Counted from the stretch's first letter, positions 35,785 to 46,885 are shown. The stretch: DNA of 64,000 nt from Acidipropionibacterium thoenii DSM 20276 (GCF_000423445.1 NZ_AUHZ01000005.1:124001-188000); one strand, 5' to 3'. Numbers and translations are program-made. The notes: a model not told the origin generated them from the sequence alone.

Positions 35785-36834
35785 TCAGCGGGTCCGCGTG
35801 GTCACCGCTTTCCTCAGCCGTCCGACCAGCCCGAAGACGATCAGGCCCACCATCGCCACCAGCACCAGCATCGGCAGTGGGTTGTGGTACTGGCGATCGA
35901 ACAGCCAGCGCACCGTCGAGTAGATCGTCTGGCAGTACAACAGCAGGCCCCATCCCATCACCAGGAGCACGCCGCTGTCGCCGCGCAGGATGGAGACCAC
36001 CTTCCGCCGGGTCTGGCCGCGCGAGAGCCTCGGCCAGGCCAGCACCTGCGCCGCCACCAGGATCACCGGAAGCACCGCCCCGATCGGAGCCCAGCTCGGA
36101 CCGCTGCGCAGGATCTGGCCCCAGATGATCGACAGCCCCAGGCCTGTCCCCAACCAGGTGAGAATCACCCGGTTGAGAGAGCCGAGCAGGATCCGGTGGG
36201 CCACCTCGGCGGTGCCCTTCTGTCCCATCGCCTCATTGGCGGCCCGGTTTGCCAGGTCCAGGGCTCGCTGATGATTGCCGGAATCGGCCTCCAGGGCCGC
36301 CAGCGCCTTGACCGCCTCCGGCTCATCGGGGTGCTCGCCGACCACCCGGCGGACGATCTGCAGACCCTCGACCCGGCGCCCCAGCATGAACAGGCAGTAC
36401 CCCCGACGGACCTGGGCCTGCCACAGCTGGGTTCCCAGCCACAGTGCCCGGTCCACCGCCTCCAGGCTGGCCTGGTACTGCTCGGCGTTGAACAGGCAGT
36501 CCGACATCGACAGATGGACCTGGATGTTGTCGGGATCCAGTTGCAGGGTTCGGCCGGCCGCGGTCGCCGCCTCGGCGGGGGTGGCGTGGTGGGCCAGCAC
36601 GAAGGTGAGTTGCACCCAGGCCTCCGCCCAGTCCGGGTGGTCGGCCACCAGCGCCTGGCCGCGGAGACGGGCCCGATCGGCGTCCACCCCCTCCAGAGCC
36701 ATCACCTCGTAGAGTCGGGCCAGCGGATTGTCGGGATCGTGGGCCAGCACCGGACCGATGTAGCGCAGTGCATTGGCGTCCTGGCCGAGATCGATGAGCT
36801 GCGCGGCGGTGCCCAGAGCGGCGTCGTCATCCAT
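35785..36834 (-). CDS. TPR-repeat membrane protein
   Basis: This 349-residue protein has four or five TPR-type helical repeats in residues 1-210 (e.g. ALRYIGPVLAHDPDNPLARL, RTLQLDPDNIQVHLSMSD). They are followed by four transmembrane helices (about 235-255, 262-280, 295-315, 325-345). ATG 36834 has a strong GGAGGAG site. It lies 136 bases upstream of the TPR-AAA gene on the same strand. The pair may assemble proteins at the membrane; this is inference. Confidence 0.75.
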   Translation of the reverse strand: MDDDAALGTAAQLIDLGQDANALRYIGPVLAHDPDNPLARLYEVMALEGVDADRARLRGQALVADHPDWAEAWVQLTFVLAHHATPAEAATAAGRTLQLDPDNIQVHLSMSDCLFNAEQYQASLEAVDRALWLGTQLWQAQVRRGYCLFMLGRRVEGLQIVRRVVGEHPDEPEAVKALAALEADSGNHQRALDLANRAANEAMGQKGTAEVAHRILLGSLNRVILTWLGTGLGLSIIWGQILRSGPSWAPIGAVLPVILVAAQVLAWPRLSRGQTRRKVVSILRGDSGVLLVMGWGLLLYCQTIYSTVRWLFDRQYHNPLPMLVLVAMVGLIVFGLVGRLRKAVTTRTR

Positions 36835-36941
36835 CTGATCTCCTCCCGGCAGGAACTGGGTCAGCTCCCATTGTGCCTGCAGTGCGGCTGGCGGATCCCG
36901 GGCGGCTGCCGGCAGTGCTCCCGGATCGCAGTGACCAGGCC

Positions 36942-36968
36942 TTTGCACTCCCTTGGGTCGAGTGCTAA
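36942..36968. promoter_or_regulatory. CIRCE operator 1 upstream of groEL
   Basis: TTTGCACTC-N9-GAGTGCTAA is a near-perfect match to the HrcA operator CIRCE (TTAGCACTC-N9-GAGTGCTAA). A possible -35 (TTGCAC) lies within it and a weak -10 (TAAAAA) 17 bases later. It implies HrcA repression of groEL at normal temperature. Confidence 0.92.
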
Positions 36969-36976
36969 AAATGACC

Positions 36977-37003
36977 TTGGCACTCGAACTACGAGAGTGC
37001 CAT
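36977..37003. promoter_or_regulatory. CIRCE operator 2 upstream of groEL
   Basis: A second inverted repeat TTGGCACTC-N9-GAGTGCCAT with the same 9-bp spacing lies nine bases after the first. Paired CIRCE sites give tighter HrcA control. The groEL ATG is 188 bases downstream. Confidence 0.88.
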
Positions 37004-37145
37004 CGCAGTGGCCGGTGTTGCGAGCACCGGCGGCAGCGAACTCCTTCCGGTGATGAGATCACCAGATCGTCCGTCGCGGGCATCTCGGGAGGCCGCACAT
37101 CGCGGGGTCGGAGGATCCCGCACATGCACATATATGCAGACCTGA

Positions 37146-38831
<1,686 letters not shown>

Positions 38832-38916
38832 TCCAGCCCTGCTGACCGGGCAGCCGACCCCCTCGCATCCCCTGTCGGGGTCGGGGAGTCGGGTGGCCGG
38901 TCTCAGGTCACAGCCC

Positions 38917-38949
38917 CAGGAGGCGGTCCCGTTTCGGGGCCGCCTCCTG
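38917..38949 (+). terminator. Strong hairpin after groEL
   Basis: CAGGAGGCGGTCCCG pairs with CGGGGCCGCCTCCTG over a three-base TTT loop (15 bp with one G-U). It lies 86 bases after the groEL stop and before the pyrB gene. A weaker GACCCC/GGGGTC hairpin lies earlier near 38858-38884. Confidence 0.8.
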
Positions 38950-39101
38950 ACGCTGTCCGGAGGTTCTGAGTTCTGGCCCGGGCGGCGTCTCCCAGCTGTG
39001 GGCGATAAGCTGCCGGCGAATCCCGCAGTGCACCCTGAGCGAGTGCATGAGCAGCCAGCCTGTCACCCAACCTGTCATCCAGCCGAAGGAGCAGCCCCGC
39101 C

Positions 39102-40148
39102 ATGGCCAGGACCCCCGATCAGTTCCCTCCCTTCGGACCGGGACGTCATCTGCTGAGCGTCCAGCAGCTCGACCGGGCCATGCTCGGACAGATCTTCGAG
39201 CTCGCCGAGGTGGTCGACCCGATCGCTGCCGGCACCGTGCGATGCACCGTGCTGGACGGGGCGGTACTGGGCAGTCTGTTCTTCGAGCCCTCCACCCGGA
39301 CCCGGCTGAGCTTCGAGTCGGCCTTCCTGCGGCTGGGCGGCGAGGTCACCACCACCACCGGTTTCACCTTCTCCTCGATGGCCAAGGGGGAGTCGATCAG
39401 CGACACCTCGCGGGTGGTCTCCGGGTACTCCGATGTGATGGTGGTCCGCCATCCCGACGAGGGCTCGGTGGCCGAGTTCGCCCGCGCCTCGGTGGTGCCG
39501 GTGATCAACGCCGGCGACGGCACCGGGGAGCATCCCAGCCAGGCGCTGCTGGACCTCTACACCCTGCGCACCGAGCTCGGGAGGCGCGGCAAGTCGGTCG
39601 ACGGTGCCACCATCGCCATCGTCGGTGACCTCAAGTACGGCCGGACCGTGCACTCCCTGATGAAGCTGCTGACGCTGTCGAGGGACATCACATTCCGGCT
39701 GTTCAGCCCGCCCAGCCTGGAGCTTCCGGTCGATATCGAGCGCTACGTCGTCGAGCGTGGTCATCGCATCGTCGAGGCCGATTCGGCCACCGAGGCGGTT
39801 GCCGGGGCGGATGCCGTCTACGCCACCCGGGTGCAGCGCGAGCGGATGACCGAGGAGGTGCTCACCAGCGCCAATGTCACCGGGAACCTGCTCAACCGGG
39901 CGATGCTGCACGAGGCCGACGCCGAGGAGATCATCATCATGCACCCGCTGCCGCGCGACTCCCGGATGGACTCCTTCGATCTGTCCACCGATGTCGACGA
40001 GCTGCCCGGCCTGTCGATCTTCCACCAGACCGACAACGGGCTGCGGATCCGGATGGCGATCTTCCTGGTGGCGATGGGATGTTCGGCCGATGCCGTGAAG
40101 GCGGCCACCAAGAACCAGAGCTGGGACGCCACCCTGGACTGGGACTGA
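39102..40148 (+). CDS. pyrB: Aspartate carbamoyltransferase catalytic chain
   Basis: This 348-residue transcarbamoylase makes carbamoyl aspartate for pyrimidines. The carbamoyl-phosphate loop is FFEPSTRTRLSFE, the swinging loop lysine is in SSMAKGES, then GDGTGEHPSQALLDLYT and MHPLPRDSRMD. It stands alone rather than in a pyr operon, with no pyrI or pyrC nearby. The N-terminus is about 20 residues longer than in E. coli. It could be an aspartate or related transcarbamylase, but HPLPR and the loops favour ATCase. Confidence 0.88.
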   Translation: MARTPDQFPPFGPGRHLLSVQQLDRAMLGQIFELAEVVDPIAAGTVRCTVLDGAVLGSLFFEPSTRTRLSFESAFLRLGGEVTTTTGFTFSSMAKGESISDTSRVVSGYSDVMVVRHPDEGSVAEFARASVVPVINAGDGTGEHPSQALLDLYTLRTELGRRGKSVDGATIAIVGDLKYGRTVHSLMKLLTLSRDITFRLFSPPSLELPVDIERYVVERGHRIVEADSATEAVAGADAVYATRVQRERMTEEVLTSANVTGNLLNRAMLHEADAEEIIIMHPLPRDSRMDSFDLSTDVDELPGLSIFHQTDNGLRIRMAIFLVAMGCSADAVKAATKNQSWDATLDWD

Positions 40149-40244
40149 GCTGAGGGTGTCGGCCGGGTTTGGACTGGGGCTGAGTTGAGGCTGTCGGATG
40201 GGCCTGGTGACCCATTCTCCCCATCTCCCCCTCCCCAACCTCGA

Positions 40245-40310
40245 CGTTGATCCAGTTTCTCCTCGTTGATCCAGCTACAACGGGATCAACGAGGAGAAAC
40301 TGGATCAACG
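40245..40310. repeat. Long intergenic palindrome A (28-bp arms)
   Basis: The left arm 40245-40272 and right arm 40283-40310 are exact reverse complements over 28 bp, separated by a 10-base loop. Each arm contains a 9-bp motif (CGTTGATCC) twice, separated by 10 bases. It lies downstream of pyrB and between convergent genes. Confidence 0.95.
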
Positions 40311-40421
40311 CGGTTGTCTGGGCAGGGGAGCTGCGCCTGTCGGCAGGCAGGTCGGGCAGCGAGACCGGTCGCCCGGCCACGGGCCGGCAGACGACCGCTG
40401 CGCACCTGAGGCCGCCCAGAC

Positions 40422-40499
40422 CTGCGCAGATCACTCCCCAGAGCGGGGTTTCTGCAGCGATCTCTGCAAGAAACCCCGTCTGGGGAGTGATCTGCGCAG
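40422..40499. repeat. Long intergenic palindrome B (~36-bp imperfect arms)
   Basis: Starting CTGCGCAGATCACTCCCCAG and ending with its reverse complement, the two arms match over about 36 bases with only two single-base bulges, around a short loop near 40457-40461. It sits 112 bases after palindrome A, in the pyrB-pepC gap. Confidence 0.93.
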
Positions 40500-40502
40500 C
40501 CG

Positions 40503-40554
40503 TCGGCGGATACCGGGGGTCGCGACTCTCGGCGGATACCGGGGGTCGCGACTC
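40503..40554. repeat. Two tandem 26-bp repeats next to the pepC stop
   Basis: Two identical 26-bp copies starting TCGGCGGATACCGGGGGTCG lie back to back and end exactly at the pepC stop codon (40555-40557). They follow palindrome B after three bases. Confidence 0.95.
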
Positions 40555-41910
40555 TCAGGCCAGGGTCCCCATCGGGTCCCAGGCCGGCAAGGCCAGCGGC
40601 TCCTCGGTCACGGCGGCCTTGAGATCCTCGGGCAGTGAGTCGATCCGAACCACGACCTCGAAGACGTAGTTGCTGAACCAGCTGTCGTCCATCGTGAAGT
40701 AGCCCTTGTCGCCGGGCTGATCCCCCCACGAGTTCTCCACCCGCCAGCGGCGCGGCAGGCCATCAGCGATGTCGACGCCGGTGAACAGCATGGCGTGGTT
40801 CATCGCCGACTCCCCGGAGACGACACGCTCCTCCTTGGTGGTCGACAGGTCCACCCCGAACAGCCCGGAGTAGTCGTGCAGGTCCCCGACCAGCAGGCCG
40901 GAGGTGCGGTCGGACTGCTGGGAGACGTCGGCACCGAACCAGACCGGGTCGCCGGCCACGATGGTGTCGGCGGCCAGCTTCTTGATGACGTCCATCGGCG
41001 CATTGATGTACCGGATGTCCCGCCCACCGACGACATTGCCCAGGTGCTCGACCGTCAGGGCCCGGCCCTTGGGGTGCTCGCTGCGAGGGTCGTCGACCAG
41101 GCAGACGTACTCCGACAGATCGATGCCGACGTGGCGCTGGTAGAACTCGGCAGGGGTGAGGGTGCCATCGGTGTGGTACTGCCCGTCGTCGTCCTGCCAA
41201 CCGAACTCGAAGGTCGACGGCGGGTTGCCCAGGCTGATCACCAGGATCCGCCAGACATCGGCGAGCACACCCTCGCGGGCGGCGTCCAGGTCCTCGGGGC
41301 CGGCCCCGGAGGAGGCGAGCTCGCGCAGGTTCAGGGCGCTGCGGCGCAGCAGGGTCTGGAGCTGGGTGTCCATCCGGTGGGTGTTGGAGGAGGGCTGGGT
41401 CTCCGGCATCGCCTGCTTCGGGATGACGCCGTGCTTCTGGTAGATCGACACCGCCATGTCCCACTGGCCGCCATCACCCTCGACCTCGCGCAGCATGAAC
41501 TGCACCAGGCGGGAGTCCAGCGACTCGGAGGCGGTGGCGATGATGTCGTTGAGGAAGAAGTTGGCGCGCTCGAACTTGTCCCAGAACATCGCGTAGTTCT
41601 GGGAGAACTCGAAGTCCTTGACGCCGAGGTTCTTGCGGGCGGTGGCGCGCAGCAGGTTGAGCGAGGAGAACAACCAGCAGCGTCCCGAGTGCATCTGGGC
41701 GGTGACCGCCCAGTTGTCCAGGCGGTTGGAGACGACCTTGGGGGTGCCGACGATCTTGGCTCGGTCCAGGGCCGACTCGTCGATCCCCGAGCGGGTCACG
41801 GCGTTGAGGGCCAACCTCAGGCTCGGGTCCAGATCGGCCTCGGCGACCTTGTCCAGGAGCTCCTGGCCGACGGTCCCGGCGGATGTGTGAGAAGTCGTGA
41901 GAGTGGTCAT
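40555..41910 (-). CDS. pepC: Aminopeptidase C (bleomycin hydrolase family)
   Basis: This 451-residue cysteine peptidase of family C1B releases N-terminal residues from peptides in the cytoplasm. The catalytic Cys is in HSGRCWLFSS (about residue 79), the His is in SAMNHAMLFTG, and the Asn is in VENSWG. It is followed on its 3' side by the tandem repeats and palindromes and ends convergently with pyrB. Such enzymes support amino acid nutrition in peptide-rich habitats, such as dairy. Confidence 0.94.
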   Translation of the reverse strand: MTTLTTSHTSAGTVGQELLDKVAEADLDPSLRLALNAVTRSGIDESALDRAKIVGTPKVVSNRLDNWAVTAQMHSGRCWLFSSLNLLRATARKNLGVKDFEFSQNYAMFWDKFERANFFLNDIIATASESLDSRLVQFMLREVEGDGGQWDMAVSIYQKHGVIPKQAMPETQPSSNTHRMDTQLQTLLRRSALNLRELASSGAGPEDLDAAREGVLADVWRILVISLGNPPSTFEFGWQDDDGQYHTDGTLTPAEFYQRHVGIDLSEYVCLVDDPRSEHPKGRALTVEHLGNVVGGRDIRYINAPMDVIKKLAADTIVAGDPVWFGADVSQQSDRTSGLLVGDLHDYSGLFGVDLSTTKEERVVSGESAMNHAMLFTGVDIADGLPRRWRVENSWGDQPGDKGYFTMDDSWFSNYVFEVVVRIDSLPEDLKAAVTEEPLALPAWDPMGTLA

Positions 41911-42119
41911 GGTCTCTGTTGTATCTCACCGACCCCAGAACTCCGAAAACAGTCCCCGCCGGTCGGATCCGGGACCCCTGGGCGCCCCGCGGGACCGCCC
42001 ATGAGGTCGACCGGCAGGGTGCCGGTGATGGACCCCGATCGGTGCTGGCGGTGATGTCGTGGAAGGTGGGGGTCGCGGGTCACCGTGGCCCTGTCCTCGA
42101 CCCGCAATAAGATCGAGCA

Positions 42120-42803
42120 ATGAGCAATGACGATCACATCTCGGATGCCGCACGACTTCCCGGCGGACTCGATCCGGTGGATCCCAAGGATCTTCCGGCC
42201 GACGTCGCCTCCCCGGAGGCGCTGCCGCCCACCGGCCCGGCGGTGGTCGAGGCTGCGGTCAAGGCGATCGGCGGTGAGCCGGAGGTCGAGGGGATGGTCG
42301 ACGCCGGGGCCAGGACCCGAGTCGACGTCCTGACCTGTCGCAACGCCCCGGTGCCGGGGTGGACGACGTGGTCCACCGTGACCCTGCACACCGAGCACAA
42401 TCCACTGCCGATGGTCTCGGGCGAGACCGTCGAGATCCGTGCCGAGTTGATGACGGTCGGTCTGCCCGGCTCCGATGTGATGGGCAAGGTGCTGGGATCA
42501 TGCGCCTTCGCGGTGCTGCAGGATCACTGGATGATGGCCCCCGGAGTGGTCTTCGGTGACGTCGTCTCCCTCTACGACCCGGACACCACCACCCCGCACC
42601 TGATGTGGGCGCACCCCTTCACCGCCACCGAGCTGGGTTCGGTGCCGATCGACGAGCAGCTCACCGTGCACTGGCTGGTGGGAATGCCGATCACCGAGGC
42701 CGAGCGCCGGTGGATGGAGTCCCACGACTACGACGCCTTCGCCAACCTGCTGGACGAGCACCAGGTCACCTACTCCGACCTGCGCCGCAAGTCGGTGGTC
42801 TGA
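42120..42803 (+). CDS. Suppressor-of-fused (SUFU) domain protein
   Basis: This 227-residue protein has the bacterial SUFU-like fold: PGWTTWSTVTLHT, a central RAELMTVGLPGS, then PHLMWAHPFTATELG and MPITEAERRWMESHDYDAF near the end. The molecular role in bacteria is mostly unknown; some act as immunity or toxin-linked proteins. It stands between pepC (divergent) and a bidirectional terminator. No toxin gene is adjacent. Confidence 0.8.
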   Translation: MSNDDHISDAARLPGGLDPVDPKDLPADVASPEALPPTGPAVVEAAVKAIGGEPEVEGMVDAGARTRVDVLTCRNAPVPGWTTWSTVTLHTEHNPLPMVSGETVEIRAELMTVGLPGSDVMGKVLGSCAFAVLQDHWMMAPGVVFGDVVSLYDPDTTTPHLMWAHPFTATELGSVPIDEQLTVHWLVGMPITEAERRWMESHDYDAFANLLDEHQVTYSDLRRKSVV

Positions 42804-42825
42804 GCCCACCGGTCCCGGACACAAC

Positions 42826-42869
42826 AGTCCGCCGGTGCCGCACGGATCTGCGTGCGGCACCGGCGGACT
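42826..42869. terminator. 19-bp perfect bidirectional terminator
   Basis: AGTCCGCCGGTGCCGCACG pairs perfectly with CGTGCGGCACCGGCGGACT over a GATCTG loop. It lies between the convergent SUFU-like gene and fumC, 23 bases after the former's stop. Confidence 0.93.
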
Positions 42870-42926
42870 ATTCTGCAGGAGGCCTGCTGCGCCGGCCACC
42901 ACCGGTGGTCGGCGGTCGGGACTACC

Positions 42927-44333
42927 TCACTCGGCGGCCGAGGGGTGGGTCATGTCGGCCGGAACCACCCACTTGTCGAAGTCCTCGGCGCTCATACCGC
43001 CGACCGTCAGGGCGGACTCTCGCAGCGAGATCCCCTTGTGGTGGGCGTTCTTGGCGATCTTGGAGGCCAGGTCGTAGCCGATGTGGCGGTTCAGGGCCGT
43101 CACCTGCATGAGGTTCTTGTCCAGATTCTCCTGAATCCTCGGCATATTCGGCTCGATGCCGTAGGCGCAGTGCTTGTCGAAGGACACGCAGGTGTCGGAC
43201 AGCAGTCGGATCGACTCCAGGCAGGCGTGGGCCATCACGGGCTTGAACACGTTGAGCTGGAAGTTGCCCTGGGAACCGGCGAAACCGACGGTGGCGTCGT
43301 TGCCGAAGACCCGGGTGGCGACCATCGTCATGGCCTCGCACTGGGTCGGGTTGACCTTGCCGGGCATGATCGAGGAGCCGGGCTCGTTCTCGGGAATGAG
43401 CAGCTCGCCGATGCCGTTGCGGGGGCCCGAGGCGTACCAGCGCACGTCGTTGGCGATCTTCATCAGCGCATCGCCGAGCACCCGCAGGGATCCCGACACC
43501 TGCACCAGAGCGTCGTGGGCGCTCAGTGCGGCGAACAGGTTGGCCGCCTGGGTGAACTCCAGGCCGGTCTCCTCGGTGACGTGCTTGGCGACGGTGACGC
43601 CGAACTTCGGGTGGGCGTTGAGGCCGGTACCCACAGCGGTGCCGCCGATGGCCAGCTCGCGGGCCCGGGAGTCGGCGTAGTGGATGCCGTCCAGGGCGAA
43701 GTCGAGCTGGGCCACCCAGCCGGAGATGACCTGTCCCAGTCGGATCGGCGTGGCGTCCTGCAGGTGGGTGCGGCCGACCATCACGACGTCGTCGTACTGC
43801 TTGGCCTTGGCGTCCAGGGTGTTCCGCAGCTGCGTGACGGCCGGATAGAGCCGCTCATTGATCTGGGTGACGACGGCGATGTGCATCGCGGTCGGGAAGG
43901 TGTCATTGGAGGACTGACCGCGGTTGACGTGGTCATTGGGATGGACGGGGGTCTTGGAGCCCTTCTGGCCCCCGGCGATCTCGATGGCGCGGTTGGAGAT
44001 CACCTCATTGGTGTTCATATTCGACTGGGTGCCCGAGCCGGTCTGGAAGACCACCAGCGGGAACTCCGCGTCGAGCTTGCCCGCGATGACCTCGTCGGCG
44101 GCGGCCACGATGAGGTCGGCGACGTCGCCGGGCAGCTCACCGAGCTCCTTGTTCGCCAGCGCGGCGGACTTCTTGAGGGTGCCCAGGGCACGGATCATGT
44201 CGCGGCCCCACACGAAGGTGTCGCGCCCGATCTCGAAGTTGTGGAGGGAACGCTCGGTCTGGGCCCCCCAGTAGTGATCGGCAGGCACCTCGATCGTGCC
44301 CATGCTGTCTTTCTCTTCACGCATCTCTGCCAT
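42927..44333 (-). CDS. fumC: Fumarate hydratase, class II
   Basis: This 468-residue iron-independent fumarase of the TCA cycle interconverts fumarate and malate. It matters for the methylmalonyl/propionate pathway in propionic bacteria. Signatures are [35 protein letters not shown], and [15 protein letters not shown]. The first 10 residues ([10 protein letters not shown]) may be an extension; a Met at residue 11 is also possible. Single gene unit ending at a strong terminator. Confidence 0.96.
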   Translation of the reverse strand: MAEMREEKDSMGTIEVPADHYWGAQTERSLHNFEIGRDTFVWGRDMIRALGTLKKSAALANKELGELPGDVADLIVAAADEVIAGKLDAEFPLVVFQTGSGTQSNMNTNEVISNRAIEIAGGQKGSKTPVHPNDHVNRGQSSNDTFPTAMHIAVVTQINERLYPAVTQLRNTLDAKAKQYDDVVMVGRTHLQDATPIRLGQVISGWVAQLDFALDGIHYADSRARELAIGGTAVGTGLNAHPKFGVTVAKHVTEETGLEFTQAANLFAALSAHDALVQVSGSLRVLGDALMKIANDVRWYASGPRNGIGELLIPENEPGSSIMPGKVNPTQCEAMTMVATRVFGNDATVGFAGSQGNFQLNVFKPVMAHACLESIRLLSDTCVSFDKHCAYGIEPNMPRIQENLDKNLMQVTALNRHIGYDLASKIAKNAHHKGISLRESALTVGGMSAEDFDKWVVPADMTHPSAAE

Positions 44334-44383
44334 GGGACTCAGCCTACTGAGGCTCCTCGGCGTCCGGTCGGCCGGGGACCGGC

Positions 44384-45244
44384 TCAGCGGTGCGGATCGG
44401 CGCCGGCCCCACTGGAGTGGGTCACGGTGGTCGGTTGGAGTGCGTTCTGCAGCAGACAGCTGCCCGACCCCAACAGGGATGACGCCGTCAGGCTGGAACC
44501 GAGCACGCTCGCCGAGGCCAGCGAGGTGCCGATGGCGCTGGATCCGCCGGAACCCGACCGGATCGCACTCGACGGGGTGGGTGCCGACGGTCGAGCAGGA
44601 TGCGATCGTGCCGGGGCCGGTCGTGCGCTCCCCGACCGGCGGGGGGATCCCGGCAGAGCGAGGTCGTCCAGGCTGATGTCGGAGCCTGGCCGCATCCGCG
44701 AGACGGCGTCATCCAGGCTGATGTCGGAGCCTGGCCGCATCCGGGAGACGGCGTCATCCAGGTCGATCTCGCTGCCGGGTGCGGAGTAGCCGACGGTGGC
44801 CGATGCCGGCTGCTGGGTCGGTCTGCGGGGCGCCGGGGTTCGGGGGTCGGAGGCTCTCGCGACGACCCGCCGGGCTGCTGAGTTCTGGTGGCCGGAGTTC
44901 ACAGATGCCGGCGCCGGGTAACCGGTGGGCTGGTAGCCCAGCGTCTGGTAGGGCTGGACCACCATCGGCGGCGCCTGGGTGAAGGGCTGCGTGGTGTGCT
45001 GGGGACCCCCGAGGCTCTGCTGCTGGTAGCCCTGCTGGTGCTGCTCCTGGCTGATGCGGGCCGAGAGTCGCCGTGTTCTGGCAGCTGTTCCAGTGGCGAG
45101 GATCGCTGGTAGCAGGAGCAGGCCGCAGAGGATGACCCAGATCACCGTGCCGCCACCGTTGCGGACCATGATCGTGATCGCGATCAGTGCGATCAGGAGG
45201 ACGCCCACAGTGTTGCGACGGCGTCCGGGTGTATTGGCTGCCAT
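44384..45244 (-). CDS. Membrane protein with repeated [15 protein letters not shown] motif
   Basis: This 286-residue protein has two N-terminal hydrophobic segments (about residues 13-28 and 34-50) followed by a long disordered cytoplasmic tail rich in Q, P, S and A. Residues about 155-200 hold the peptide [15 protein letters not shown] repeated, encoded by 45-bp DNA repeats. The tail could be a scaffold for binding partners; no family is recognised. It lies between the ClC channel and fumC genes on the same strand. Confidence 0.6.
   Translation of the reverse strand: MAANTPGRRRNTVGVLLIALIAITIMVRNGGGTVIWVILCGLLLLPAILATGTAARTRRLSARISQEQHQQGYQQQSLGGPQHTTQPFTQAPPMVVQPYQTLGYQPTGYPAPASVNSGHQNSAARRVVARASDPRTPAPRRPTQQPASATVGYSAPGSEIDLDDAVSRMRPGSDISLDDAVSRMRPGSDISLDDLALPGSPRRSGSARPAPARSHPARPSAPTPSSAIRSGSGGSSAIGTSLASASVLGSSLTASSLLGSGSCLLQNALQPTTVTHSSGAGADPHR
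44663..44752 (-). repeat. 45-bp tandem coding repeats
   Basis: Two almost identical 45-bp units (44663-44707, 44708-44752) plus part of a third encode the repeated peptide [18 protein letters not shown] identity between units is near complete, so the duplication is recent. Confidence 0.93.
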
Positions 45245-45325
45245 GCACAGATTCTACCGGCTGTCGGCGGCCTGCCGGTGCGGGTGGGGGGATGCACAGG
45301 TCGTGGCGGTGCGCCGACTCACGAG

Positions 45326-46645
45326 CTAGTGGCCGGATGGGGCTCCTGGGCGCAGTATCCGAACAGCCCTCCAGCGGGCCCAACTGCGCAGTACCAGCCA
45401 CCGGGCCGCCCAGGTGAGGGCGACACCGACGGCGGTGGCCGCGATCATCACCGGCGGAGCCTTGACCAGTTCGAGGGCGAAGGCCGCCGCGAACAGTGGG
45501 GCCCGCTGGGTGACGGCCAGCAGGCAGGCGGCCCCGACCACCGCCAGCACCGCGATCTCCGAGGGGCTGCGATGACCGGAGAGCAGGCCGACCGCGGCCC
45601 CCAGGCAGGCGCCCAGTGCCAGTGCGGGGGTCAGCAGACCGCCATTGGCGCCCAGTCTGAGGGCGATGTGAGTGGCCACCCATTTGGCCACTCCCATCAG
45701 CAGGACGCCGCCGAGCACCACCCCACCGGCCAGCACCCCGGTCGGCACGCCCGGCGGGGTGAGCACCGTCTGGACGACGATCTGGCCATTGCCGGGAACC
45801 TGGGGGATGGCCACGGCGATGGCGGTGACCAGGGCCGAACCGAGCGGCACCGCCCACCACACCCGCTCGGCCGGGGGAGTGCGGGACTTGGCAGCGTCAT
45901 TGGTCCATCCGAAGGCGGCACCGACCACCAGGGCGATCACCGCGACCGCCACCAGCCACCCTGCCAGCCGGCCCAGCATCGGCGCCGACAGGGTGAGGCT
46001 GGGCAGCCGGTAGATCGGATGGTTGTGGTTGAACAACCAGGCCGTCATGGTCGCCAGCACCGAGACGCCGGCGGCCGCCAGCACCTCCAGCCAACCCCGC
46101 CTGGTCTTGAGGTCCGGCTTGAGGATCAGCTCCAAGGCGTAGAACATTCCCGCCGCCGGGACGTCGTAGACCGCCGACAGACCTGCGGCCGAGGCCGTCG
46201 CGATGACAGTTCGGCGTCCCTCCGGTCCCAGCTTGATCCGGTCGGAGATCGTCTGGCCGAGGAAACCGGCGACCTGACGAGGTGCGGTCTCGCGGCCCAG
46301 CGAGGTGCCCGAGCCGACCACGATGAGCTGGGCGAGGGCGTCGATCAGGGTGGCGGGGGTGAGCCGGGTGGTGGAGCCGACCCTGACCGCCTGGTTCACC
46401 GAGGCGATCGGGCCGCGGCGCCGCAGCCGCCACCAGATCAGGCCCGCGATGACACCACCGATGAGAGGTGCGCTGAGGCGCCGCCACAGGGGGACGCCAG
46501 CGACCCCGGTGGGGTCGACGAAGTAGTGGTCGCCCATCGCCAGGGTCTCGATGCCGACGTTGGTGAGGCTGAGCAGGCCTCCCGCGAGACCGGCCAGCAG
46601 ACCGGCGAGCAGCACCGCGACAACAATGCGAAGGGCACGGGACAC
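45326..46645 (-). CDS. ClC-family chloride channel/transporter
   Basis: This 439-residue membrane protein has about ten hydrophobic segments. Three ClC selectivity segments are visible: GSGTSLGRETAPRQ, the central gate region with GNGQIVV, and GANGGLLTPALALGACLG. Whether it is a channel or a Cl-/H+ exchanger is unclear, since the key external glutamate should lie in GRET. No CBS domain is present. A possible role in acid or osmotic stress is inference. Confidence 0.88.
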   Translation of the reverse strand: MSRALRIVVAVLLAGLLAGLAGGLLSLTNVGIETLAMGDHYFVDPTGVAGVPLWRRLSAPLIGGVIAGLIWWRLRRRGPIASVNQAVRVGSTTRLTPATLIDALAQLIVVGSGTSLGRETAPRQVAGFLGQTISDRIKLGPEGRRTVIATASAAGLSAVYDVPAAGMFYALELILKPDLKTRRGWLEVLAAAGVSVLATMTAWLFNHNHPIYRLPSLTLSAPMLGRLAGWLVAVAVIALVVGAAFGWTNDAAKSRTPPAERVWWAVPLGSALVTAIAVAIPQVPGNGQIVVQTVLTPPGVPTGVLAGGVVLGGVLLMGVAKWVATHIALRLGANGGLLTPALALGACLGAAVGLLSGHRSPSEIAVLAVVGAACLLAVTQRAPLFAAAFALELVKAPPVMIAATAVGVALTWAARWLVLRSWARWRAVRILRPGAPSGH

Positions 46646-46885
46646 GCCTCAGACCGTACCGGTTACGGACTCGGCCCCCGAATGCGTGTCGGCAGACGGG
46701 AACTGCGCTGTGAGCATCGCGGGGTCTGCCACCTCATCGAGCGATTCCCGGCTCCGCCGGTTCGGGCTCACGCCGGTGAGGCCTCACCGTGCGTGTGCGA
46801 TCATGACGGGGTACCCTGCTGCGATCCGCCAGGTATCGGGTGTGAACATCGGGTGTGAATCAGGTGGAGTTCGCGATCAGCGGGA

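Noticed and set aside
41474..41929. Long frames opposite or across pepC, groEL, mod and other genes
   Set aside because: High-GC shadow frames with no family features and strong genes on the other frame.
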